A stretch of 64,000 nucleotides of DNA from UBA11222 sp049323435 (GTDB lineage: Bacteria > Pseudomonadota > Alphaproteobacteria > UBA11222), in assembly GCA_049323435.1 (NCBI GenBank), contig JBMOMX010000008.1, positions 124,001 through 188,000 on the forward strand, written 5' to 3'. Of the stretch, positions 8,071-16,849 are shown in pieces. Made by a program: the position numbers and the translations under genes. The notes below the pieces were generated by a model. That model searched no databases, was not told the origin of the DNA, and saw nothing but the letters and a program-made list of their open reading frames with translations. Numbering within the stretch: position 1 is the first letter of the stretch; each line of letters begins with the position of its first letter.

Positions 8071-9117
8071 TCAATTGTTGCGCAGTATCAGCAAAGGCTT
8101 CACCGCCCTGGCCACCGTCGCCGTATCATCAAATGCGGGCGGCGTCCATGACATAAGCTGAAGCGTCTGGCCGGGAATAAAAGGCCGCACCGCGCCGCTG
8201 CTGCGCATGGCGGTATGAAAGGCGTTGAATTTTGCCGATCCGCCGGGCAGATCATAGACATAGACCGGCTTTTGCGCCGCGCAGGCCTCGCTGACCATAT
8301 TGACGGAATCAGAGGTGACGATCACCGCATCGGCCAGCCCCAGATAGCCGAAATAGGGGTTGGGTTCTTCACCCTCCCACAAACTGTGCGCGACGCCCGC
8401 CAGTTCCTGACGCAGGGTAGCGATATTATCCGCGCCCGTCCGGCGCGACGGCGTTAATGCAAAACCGCATCCCGTGGCCTTGGCCAGATCCCGTAATCCG
8501 GCGGCTAACTGTGCCATGACGCTGCGATCCATGCGATAGGCGCTGTTTGCCCCGCCGATCAGCACCGCCACCAGGGGCCGGGGCAGATGCGCCAGCGTTT
8601 CGCAAAATTCCGCCGCCGCCGCATCCAGACGCTGGCGCGTTACACGGTGCAGCGCGCCCGCCGTCGCCATCACATTCGCGCCGCGCAGCCGGTCATGCAC
8701 CGGGCAGACCACCAGATCAAAGGCGGATGCGGGATAATGCGGATTCTGAATTTGCACGGTCACTGTTTTGCTGCTCAACCGCCGGATCATCACGCTGAGG
8801 GCAACCGTGCGCCGTCCCGTGGCGATCAGCAGATCCGGCCAGGGCGGCGTCAGCCGATCCCCGCGCCGGTCCAGCCCGGCCAGCGGATTGATCCACACGC
8901 CCAGGCGCGGCGGCAGCCATTCCCAGGGCGCGCGCAGCCTGATGCGTTTGATCTGGGGGACAATGCCCAATGCTTCCGCCAGCCCCAGGCATTGGCTTTC
9001 CATGCCGGCATTGCCATCGGTCACAATCCAGCAGGTTGGCGCTGGCGGGGTTACTGGCGGACAGGGGCTACGCATTGCTTCTATTTGTACGGCTGTTTGG
9101 GTTATATAATTACGCAT
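8071..9117 (-). CDS. ELM1/GtrOC1 family protein (DUF1022), GT-B-like
   Basis: The protein resembles the family named after plant mitochondrial fission factor ELM1, whose bacterial members look like GT-B nucleotide-sugar transferases. Family features include the start of the domain CWIVTDGNAGMESQCLGLAEALG, PDLLIATGRRTVALS, the LIGGANSAYRMD segment, the nucleotide-site-like DAVIVTSDSVNMVSEAC, and KPVYVYDLPGGSAKFNAFH near the C-terminus. The frame is open to 9168 at the start codon of the divergent Lrp gene. ATG 9117 leaves a 50-bp divergent promoter region and a 348-residue protein. It is the first gene of the ELM1 / oxygenase / unknown trio. The acceptor is not known. Confidence 0.83.
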   Translation of the reverse strand: MRNYITQTAVQIEAMRSPCPPVTPPAPTCWIVTDGNAGMESQCLGLAEALGIVPQIKRIRLRAPWEWLPPRLGVWINPLAGLDRRGDRLTPPWPDLLIATGRRTVALSVMIRRLSSKTVTVQIQNPHYPASAFDLVVCPVHDRLRGANVMATAGALHRVTRQRLDAAAAEFCETLAHLPRPLVAVLIGGANSAYRMDRSVMAQLAAGLRDLAKATGCGFALTPSRRTGADNIATLRQELAGVAHSLWEGEEPNPYFGYLGLADAVIVTSDSVNMVSEACAAQKPVYVYDLPGGSAKFNAFHTAMRSSGAVRPFIPGQTLQLMSWTPPAFDDTATVARAVKPLLILRNN

Positions 9118-9167
9118 GTCCGCAATAATATTGCCAATCACATAAAAAGTCCTGGAAATAGACAACA

Positions 9168-9641
9168 ATGCAACGGGTAAAACTGGACGAGATTGATCGC
9201 ATGATTCTGCGCGAGATGCAGGCCGATGGCCGTATCACCAATGTGGAACTGGCGCATCGCATCGGCATTTCCGCGCCGCCCTGTTTGCGCCGGGTGCGCG
9301 CGCTGGAAGAAGCGGGGTTCATTCGCGGCTATCACGCGGAACTTGATGCCAGATCGCTGGGTTTTGAAGTCACGGTGTTTGCTATGGTGTCCCTGCGCAG
9401 CCAGGCCGAAGCTGATCTGGTCGCATTCGAGCAGATGGTGGCCGGCTGGCCCATTGTGCGCGAATGCCATATGCTGAACGGCGAGATTGATTTCATCCTG
9501 AAATGCATAGCCCATGATCTGTCGGAATTTCAGCGCTTTCTGACGGCTAATCTGACCTCCGCGCCAAATGTCGCCAGTGTGAAAACCTCCCTGACGATCC
9601 GCACCGCTAAGCAGGAACCCGGTGTGCCCGTGACACCGTAG
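9168..9641 (+). CDS. Lrp/AsnC family transcriptional regulator
   Basis: This is a 157-residue feast/famine regulator. It has the N-terminal winged helix DEIDRMILREMQADGRITN, then ELAHRIGISAPPCLRRVRALEEAGFI at about residues 27-52, followed by an RAM-type ligand-binding and oligomerisation domain (VFAMVSLRSQ, GEIDFILKC). It is transcribed divergently from the ELM1-like gene with about 50 bp between starts, so it is a candidate regulator of that operon. Its 3' end overlaps the PAS-protein gene on the opposite strand by 35 bp. Confidence 0.92.
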   Translation: MQRVKLDEIDRMILREMQADGRITNVELAHRIGISAPPCLRRVRALEEAGFIRGYHAELDARSLGFEVTVFAMVSLRSQAEADLVAFEQMVAGWPIVRECHMLNGEIDFILKCIAHDLSEFQRFLTANLTSAPNVASVKTSLTIRTAKQEPGVPVTP

Positions 9642-10209
9642 ATGTGCGACCGTCATCCGCTGCGGATGACGGACCGTAATGACGTTTATTCAGCACTTCA
9701 AATGTATAAGGGGCGTTCCACAATGTGTGGATATTTTCCTGCGTCTCGGTGACCAGCGCCCCCAATAGACGGTTTACCTGATGCCCATCCTGCGCCAATG
9801 GCAGCACCACACGGTGATACCGCAAAAAGGCAGGGCCATTCAGGGGCAGTGTGACGGCATCGGGTGGCGCCAGGCCGCGCAGCTGATGAGTAGTGGCAAT
9901 CGCGCAGCCCTTGGCGGCGGCGTCAAACAGATCCTGGGCAATGGTAAATTCCTGCCAGTGTTTGGCAATTCCCCCGGCAGGGCAGCCGGTCAGATCCACA
10001 CCCAGATTACGCTCAATATGGGTGCCTGCCAGGCGCAGGGTGATCTCGGACCCCAGCCTGGGTTTCATCACTACATCCGCAACAAACAGAAATGGCAGCA
10101 GATCGCGCAATTCACCCGGCATTATATCGGCGCGCGAGGGCAAACGGCCGCCCTTGACCTTGGCGCGCCAATATTCGAATGTTTTGAGTATGATCCGGTT
10201 TCTATCCAT
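9607..10209 (-). CDS. PAS_5-type domain protein
   Basis: This is a 200-residue single-domain protein of the alphaproteobacterial PAS_5 type. It begins with a helix (ILKTFEYWRAKVKGGRLPSR), then the characteristic ADIMPGELRDLLPFLFVADVV and a TLRLAGTHIERNLGVDLTG core. These are usually small, uncharacterised sensory-like proteins. The frame is open to 10317, but ATG 10209 has a strong AGGGAGAG site just upstream and starts at the conserved region. The last 12 codons cross the 35-bp overlap with the 3' end of the Lrp gene on the other strand, and a near-perfect 23-bp palindrome (9650-9672) lies inside its coding tail. Confidence 0.83.
   Translation of the reverse strand: MDRNRIILKTFEYWRAKVKGGRLPSRADIMPGELRDLLPFLFVADVVMKPRLGSEITLRLAGTHIERNLGVDLTGCPAGGIAKHWQEFTIAQDLFDAAAKGCAIATTHQLRGLAPPDAVTLPLNGPAFLRYHRVVLPLAQDGHQVNRLLGALVTETQENIHTLWNAPYTFEVLNKRHYGPSSAADDGRTSTVSRAHRVPA
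9650..9672. repeat. 10-bp perfect inverted repeat with 3-nt loop
   Basis: CCGTCATCCG and its exact inverse CGGATGACGG flank CTG. It lies 8 bp past the stop codon of the Lrp gene and inside the coding tail of the convergent PAS gene. No T-run follows on either strand, so it is a stable 3' hairpin or a repeat rather than a classical intrinsic terminator. Confidence 0.7.
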
Positions 10210-10346
10210 AATCTCTCCCTGACCTTTCAAATAGATATGTGCTTTCAGCGAGAATTCAATGTTCATATTTAACAGTGTATACGGCTTACTTTTGACATAT
10301 TTTCGCCATATTTGCAATAATCGGTGTATTTACTTGGTTCCTTTAG

Positions 10347-10365
10347 TCTATATCTCTAGTATAGA
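10347..10365. promoter_or_regulatory. 6-7-6 palindrome in AT-rich divergent promoter region
   Basis: TCTATA and TATAGA are separated by 7 bases between the divergent PAS and HD-hydrolase genes. The whole 10210-10387 gap is much more AT-rich than the coding DNA and holds a TTGACA at about 10292. It could be an operator or simply overlap a -10 box. No regulator can be assigned. Confidence 0.35.
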
Positions 10366-10387
10366 ACGAAATATTTGACTTTGTGAC

Positions 10388-10993
10388 ATGAAAATACTTA
10401 AAAAGAGCAAGGATAAATCCGGCCGGGCCTGGCAGCGCATGCTCAGCGGGCGGCGGCTGGATCTGCTCGACCCTTCGCCGCTGGATATTGAAATCGAAGA
10501 CATTGCGCATGGCCTGTCGCGGGTGGCGCGCTGGAACGGGCAGACCAGCGGGGCCTGGCCGTTCAGTGTGGCGCAGCATTCCTTGCTGGTATTGTCGGTT
10601 TATGAGCAATTGCAGCCGCGGGCCGAACAGCGCTGGCGGCTGGCGGCGCTGCTGCATGATGCGGCGGAATATGTGGTGGGCGATCTGATCAGCCCGTTCA
10701 AGGCGGCGGTCGGCTCCGATTACAAGGCGCTGGAACAGCGCCTGGACCATGCCGTCCGGCTGCGCTTTGGCATTCCGGCGCTGTTGCCGGAAAATGTCGC
10801 GCGCGACATCAAACGGGCGGATCGCGCCTGCGCCTATTTTGAGGCTATCGCGGTGGCAGGCTTCGACCTGGTGGAAGCGGGGCAGATATTTGAGCGCCCG
10901 CGCAACCTGGCCAGTCCCGATATCAGACAGCTATCGCCCAGCCGGGCCAAGCGCGCCTTTCTGCAACGCTTTCACGTTCTGGCCATTAAATAG
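10388..10993 (+). CDS. HD domain phosphohydrolase (YfbR-like)
   Basis: This is a 201-residue HD-superfamily metal-dependent phosphohydrolase. The metal ligands appear in order: H64 in FSVAQHSLLVL, H90-D91 in AALLHDAAEYVVGD, and a later aspartate in KRADRACAYFEA (about 144). The overall layout (DIEDIAHGLSRVARWNGQT before the first His) matches YfbR-type 5'-deoxynucleotidases and related alphaproteobacterial HD hydrolases. It stands upstream of the tyrosine phosphatase and NAD-regulator genes on the same strand, with 47 bp to the next gene. Confidence 0.85.
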   Translation: MKILKKSKDKSGRAWQRMLSGRRLDLLDPSPLDIEIEDIAHGLSRVARWNGQTSGAWPFSVAQHSLLVLSVYEQLQPRAEQRWRLAALLHDAAEYVVGDLISPFKAAVGSDYKALEQRLDHAVRLRFGIPALLPENVARDIKRADRACAYFEAIAVAGFDLVEAGQIFERPRNLASPDIRQLSPSRAKRAFLQRFHVLAIK

Positions 10994-11040
10994 GGTATGC
11001 TGCGCGCAACAGGAAAATGGTTTTTACCGGGGAAATTGCG

Positions 11041-11547
11041 ATGATTTATGTCTGCCCATTGAGCCAGGTGAAAGACACGATAAACAAGTTGACGCCATCC
11101 CATCTGGTGTCGCTGCTCGATCCCAAATCCATGATCGGCACGCCGCCGCAAGTGCATCGGGACCGGCATTTGCAGCTATCGGTGAATGACATTGCAGAAC
11201 CGCGCGACGGATTGGTCCTTCCCGGTGAAACGCATATCCGCGCCATTCTCGATTTCGTCGATGGCTGGGATCAGCGCGCGCCCATGCTGATCCATTGCTG
11301 GGCCGGGATCAGCCGCTCAACAGCGGCGGCCTATATTGCACTGTGCCATCTGAATCCGGGCCATGAATTGAATGCGGCCCGGTTGATGCGTGCAGCCGCG
11401 CGTCATGCCCAGCCGAACCAGCGTCTGGTGAGTGTGGCGGATAAGCTTATGCGCCGTCAGGGCCGCATGATTGAAGCGGTTGCGCAAATGGGCCCGGGTG
11501 AATTTGACATGGAAGGCGATCTGTTTTTCATGCCGTCAAAATTATAG
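11041..11547 (+). CDS. tyrosine/dual-specificity protein phosphatase-like
   Basis: This 168-residue protein has the Cys-based phosphatase loop HCWAGISRS (C86 nucleophile, R92 phosphate-binding) and a candidate general acid D50 in SVNDIAEP, the pattern of small dual-specificity phosphatases common in alphaproteobacteria. No signal peptide is seen. ATG 11041 was chosen over the in-frame upstream start at 11017 because GGGGAA sits 8 bases before it. The NadQ-like gene begins about 13 bp after its stop, and the HD hydrolase lies upstream, so the three may form one unit. Confidence 0.85.
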   Translation: MIYVCPLSQVKDTINKLTPSHLVSLLDPKSMIGTPPQVHRDRHLQLSVNDIAEPRDGLVLPGETHIRAILDFVDGWDQRAPMLIHCWAGISRSTAAAYIALCHLNPGHELNAARLMRAAARHAQPNQRLVSVADKLMRRQGRMIEAVAQMGPGEFDMEGDLFFMPSKL

Positions 11548-11560
11548 GGCTGCCAATCGC

Positions 11561-12565
11561 GTGAAGCCGCAAAACCTGACGGATATGATCATTGATCTGG
11601 GCGCGGTGATCGTTGCGGTCACCGATGGGCGTCCGCTGGTTCTGGTGCGTCATGGCCCGGCGCTGGATGCAGCCGAGGCGCGCAGTGTCGCGCGCGGCTT
11701 TGACGTTGCCGGCGATGCGCTGCCATCCGGGCCATTTGATGCAAGCCGCCACCGCACGCTGGACCGGGGTCTGCGCGAAACCGTTACCGGCCGCATCGGC
11801 GTGACGCTGGGCTATGTTGAACAGCTTTATACTTTCGGCGATAGCGGGCGGCATCCGCGCGAACGTGAGGGTGGCCCTCGGGTGATTTCGGTTGGCTATC
11901 TGGCGCTGACGCATGAGGCGGAAATGTCCGCGCCTGATAATGCAGCCTGGCGGTCCTGGTATGATTATTTTCCGTGGGAGGATTGGCGCCAGGGACGGCC
12001 GCCGATTATCGACAAGGTGATCGCGCCGCTATTGCGTGACTGGATCAAGGCCGACGGCAAGGCTGTTGAACAGCGCCAGCGCCAGGACCGCGCCAATATC
12101 TGCTTTGCGCTGGAAGGCGCAAGCTGGGACGAGGAAATTGTTCTGGAACGTTATGAGCTGCTCTATGAGGCAGGTCTTGTGGCCGAGGCGCGGCGCGAAG
12201 GCGCCGCCGGCGCGCGCCTGCCCGAACTGCCGCCGCTGGGCAATGTGATGATGTCGGATCATCGCCGCATTCTGGCGACCGCGATGGGGCGGCTGCGGGC
12301 CAAGCTGAAATACCGCCCCGTGGTGTTTGACCTGATGCCGGAAAGTTTCAGCCTCTATCAGTTGCAGCGCACCGTGGAGGCCATTCTGGGCGCGCCGCTG
12401 CACAAACAGAATTTCCGCCGGCTGGTGGAAAACAGCCGGGTGGTGGAAAGCACCGGCGAAATCCAGCTCCAGCAAAGGGGCCGTCCCGCCGCTTTGTTCC
12501 GCTTCCGCCGCGAGGTGCTGCGCGAACGCCTCGCCGCCGGGGTGCGCATATCCTCGCCGCGGTAA
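11561..12565 (+). CDS. nadQ: NadQ/NrtR-like regulator of NAD biosynthesis (Nudix fold + winged helix)
   Basis: This protein of about 334 residues is built like the NAD-pathway repressors of the NrtR/NadQ kind: an N-terminal Nudix-like domain (AVIVAVTDGRPLVLVRHG at the start, VISVGYLALTHEAE after the box) followed by a winged helix (FDLMPESFSLYQLQRTVEAILG, then KQNFRRLVE). The Nudix box is degenerate. The RE of the motif survives in LRETVTGRIG, but the paired catalytic glutamates are gone, so it should bind rather than cleave its nucleotide ligand. The regulated genes are probably nadABC 3 kb downstream, which carry two matching palindromes in their promoter. The start is uncertain: GTG 11561 or ATG 11585. 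The name NadQ is from memory of the alphaproteobacterial family. Confidence 0.78.
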   Translation: MKPQNLTDMIIDLGAVIVAVTDGRPLVLVRHGPALDAAEARSVARGFDVAGDALPSGPFDASRHRTLDRGLRETVTGRIGVTLGYVEQLYTFGDSGRHPREREGGPRVISVGYLALTHEAEMSAPDNAAWRSWYDYFPWEDWRQGRPPIIDKVIAPLLRDWIKADGKAVEQRQRQDRANICFALEGASWDEEIVLERYELLYEAGLVAEARREGAAGARLPELPPLGNVMMSDHRRILATAMGRLRAKLKYRPVVFDLMPESFSLYQLQRTVEAILGAPLHKQNFRRLVENSRVVESTGEIQLQQRGRPAALFRFRREVLRERLAAGVRISSPR

Positions 12566-12687
12566 ACGGACCGGTTACCCACTCGGCCGGACCGTGTGTT
12601 ACCTATCGGTCAGGAAGATCGCAATCGCCCTGTTATTGCGCAGGGCACCTTGCGTGATCTGTACATCGGTCAACGCCATCCACCGCA

Positions 12688-14834
<2,147 letters not shown>

Positions 14835-14838
<4 letters not shown>

Positions 14839-15269
14839 TTTTTTCTCCTTTTGTTAGTGGGTTTTTGACATAAGGGACAGATGCCCCAAAAAATGACCTC
14901 GGCCTCATCGATAACGAAGCCGTGGTTATTCATCGGAGATAGGCATGGAGCGAAAGCATGACAATCCGTATCCATTACCGTGTGACAGTTTCTACAAACG
15001 ATATGGTGGTGATTGTCACCGACCTTTGTTTCATAAAGCGATGGCTGACCTTTTGGCTTAATTTCACGAACAATTCCGCGCTCAACCAGCGTATTCAGAT
15101 TGTTGTAAATCGCCTGTTTTGAAGCTGTTTTTATCGTATCGTGAACAACATCAAAAATAGCAGCTGCGTCCGAGTGTGGATGCTGATGCAAAGCCTCCAA
15201 AACAGCCAAACGCACAGAGGTCAGGCTTAACTTATGGTCTTTTAATATATTTTCATAGTTTGGGTCCAT
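14835..15269 (-). CDS. Fur family regulator (FurA/PerR-like)
   Basis: This is a 144-residue Fur-family repressor. The winged helix is at residues 12-75 (LTSVRLAVLEALHQHPHSDAA, then KQAIYNNLNTLVERGIV). The metal-binding half has the NHHHIVCRNC cluster and a CPLC pair near the C-terminus that should hold the structural zinc. Position directly upstream of katG with an ATGA overlap points to peroxide-responsive control of katG. Like katG it is AT-rich relative to the chromosome. A perfect 7-6-7 palindrome lies 35 bp upstream of its start and is the probable autoregulatory site. Confidence 0.9.
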
Positions 15270-15303
15270 GAAATAAATATACTAAGAAAAAAAATTGAGT
15301 CAA

Positions 15304-15323
15304 TCAAAATTATTTTATTTTGA
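15304..15323. promoter_or_regulatory. candidate Fur/PerR-type operator of fur-katG
   Basis: TCAAAAT and ATTTTGA flank TATTTT, a perfect 7-6-7 inverted repeat 35 bp upstream of the fur start codon in an AT-rich stretch. The size and composition fit PerR/FurA boxes. The assignment is by position only. Confidence 0.5.
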
Positions 15324-15594
15324 ATGAAAGAAGGGCTTCGCGCCCCTTTTATGCCGCCCGTCATAAAAGCTTCAGATTGATAGGCATCTGTAAGAACAAG
15401 TGATCTTAGTTCCTGACAGGTTCGCATAGTGAGCTAACCCGGCCATTTATTTTTTTAAGGATATAGCGCAACAGCGCATCCTTAATAATTTAAGTGATTG
15501 ATATAGTTTAAGTTCGAACGTAATTCGACGCTGAGCGCTATAGCGCGAGACAGACGAGCAACCCCGCGTTGAAACATTATTGAAATATTAGTGG

Positions 15595-15624
15595 TTGACT
15601 CGTCTAAATGCTCACATATAGCAT
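15595..15624 (+). promoter_or_regulatory. nadABC promoter with overlapping operator 1
   Basis: A -35 box TTGACT (15595-15600) is followed after 18 bases by TATAGC (15619-15624). The palindrome ATGCTC-ACATA-TAGCAT (15608-15624, 17 bp) covers the spacer and the -10 region, so a bound repressor would block RNA polymerase. The same 17-bp pattern recurs 61 bp downstream. Confidence 0.6.
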
Positions 15625-15631
15625 AATGACG

Positions 15632-15657
15632 ACCGGATCAGCACCCGGTGTTTTTTT
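15632..15657 (+). terminator. weak terminator-like hairpin in the nadA leader
   Basis: ACCGG (15632-15636) can pair with CCGGT (15645-15649) across an 8-base loop, followed by seven T residues at 15651-15657. It lies between the two operators, downstream of the likely transcription start. With a 5-bp stem it is weak, so attenuation is only a possibility. Confidence 0.3.
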
Positions 15658-15668
15658 AAGCCCTATTT

Positions 15669-15685
15669 ATGCTCATTTAGAGCAT
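15669..15685 (+). promoter_or_regulatory. nadABC operator 2 (17-bp palindrome)
   Basis: ATGCTC-ATTTA-GAGCAT is a perfect 6-5-6 inverted repeat 38 bp before the nadA start codon. It shares half-sites and spacing with operator 1. Centres are 61 bp apart, about six helical turns, which would allow two dimers to sit on the same face. The likely binder is the NadQ-like protein at 11.6 kb. Confidence 0.65.
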
Positions 15686-15723
15686 AATAAAAGAAGGCAA
15701 CAGGGAAGCGCAGGAGAAGAACC

Positions 15724-16836
15724 ATGAACAGCGCCACTGAACTCGCCCGGGACGGGCTCACATATTCACCGTCAGTGGCGTGCGCCACGGCGCCCATCTA
15801 TGACCGTGTGCGTCATGTCATTCCGGAAATCGAATGGCAGTTTTTCGCCCCCTATATTCACGCCATCAATGAATTGAAGGCGCAGAAAAACGCCATCGTT
15901 CTGGCGCATAATTATATGACGCCGGAAATCTATCACGGCGTGGCGGACATTGCCGGCGACAGCCTGGCGCTGGCGCGCGAGGCGGCCAAGGCGGACGCCG
16001 ATGTCATTGTGCTGTGCGGGGTGCATTTCATGGCCGAAACCGCCAAGCTGCTGAACCCGGAAAAGACGGTTCTGATCCCCGATCTGTCGGCTGGATGTTC
16101 GCTGTCGGAATCGATCACGGGCGCGGATGTGCGCCTGCTGAAGCAGGCCTTTCCCGGCGTGCCGGTGGTCACCTATGTCAACACCAGCGCGGATGTAAAG
16201 GCAGAAACCGATATTTGCTGCACCTCGTCGAATGCGTTGCAGGTGGTGGAATCTCTGGGGACCGACAGGGTGCTGTTTCTGCCCGATCAATATCTGGCGC
16301 AGAATGTCGCGCGCCAGACGCAGGTGAAAATCCTCACCTGGAAGGGCCGCTGCATTGTGCATGAGCGCTTCACCGCCAAGGAAATCCGCGAATATCGCGA
16401 AGCCAATCCCGGCATCATCGTGCTGGCGCATCCCGAATGCCCGCCTGATGTGCTGGACGAGGCGGATTATGCCGGTTCCACCGCCGGGATGATCGGTTAT
16501 GTGCATCGCGTGCAGCCGCCCAAGGTGGTGATGATCACCGAATGCTCGATGAGCGATAATGTAGCGGCCGAACTGCCGGGTGTGGAATTCATCCGCCCCT
16601 GCAATCTGTGCCCCTATATGAAGAAAATCTCGCTGCCGAAGATTTTGCATGCGCTGCGCGATATGCGCCATGTGGTGGAAATTGATCCGGCGATTGCGCC
16701 GCGCGCGCGCCGCGCGGTGGAACGGATGCTGGCGCTGGGCCAGCCCGCGGCCGGGTCCGCGCAATGGCAGGTTGGCCCCGGCAATCTGCGCAAGGCGGAA
16801 ATTGTCGGCGGGCCGCACGAAATGGCGGCGGAATAG
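15724..16836 (+). CDS. nadA: quinolinate synthase NadA
   Basis: NadA is the 4Fe-4S enzyme that condenses iminoaspartate with dihydroxyacetone phosphate to quinolinate. The 370-residue protein begins with a family-typical extension, then NAIVLAHNYMTPEIYHGVADIAGDS. The cluster cysteines appear in the expected places: VLCGVHFMAETA, AHPECPPDV and FIRPCNLCPYM. Other conserved segments are DLSAGCSLSESI and YVNTSADVKAE. The ribosome site is GGAGAAG just before ATG. It is the first gene of nadABC, and nadB starts 13 bp after its stop. Confidence 0.97.
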   Translation: MNSATELARDGLTYSPSVACATAPIYDRVRHVIPEIEWQFFAPYIHAINELKAQKNAIVLAHNYMTPEIYHGVADIAGDSLALAREAAKADADVIVLCGVHFMAETAKLLNPEKTVLIPDLSAGCSLSESITGADVRLLKQAFPGVPVVTYVNTSADVKAETDICCTSSNALQVVESLGTDRVLFLPDQYLAQNVARQTQVKILTWKGRCIVHERFTAKEIREYREANPGIIVLAHPECPPDVLDEADYAGSTAGMIGYVHRVQPPKVVMITECSMSDNVAAELPGVEFIRPCNLCPYMKKISLPKILHALRDMRHVVEIDPAIAPRARRAVERMLALGQPAAGSAQWQVGPGNLRKAEIVGGPHEMAAE

Positions 16837-16849
16837 GCAGGCAGGATTC

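Larger units (their letters stand above)
15270..15723. other. intergenic region between fur and nadA
   Basis: These 454 bp contain no convincing gene. The left 60 bp hold the fur-katG promoter and palindrome. A run with GAAC...GTTC symmetry lies near 15395-15413. The middle (15430-15560) is unremarkable. The right end carries the nadABC promoter, two operators and a hairpin, which are listed separately. The drop in G+C that marks fur-katG fades in this region, so one edge of the transferred segment probably lies here. Confidence 0.5.
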
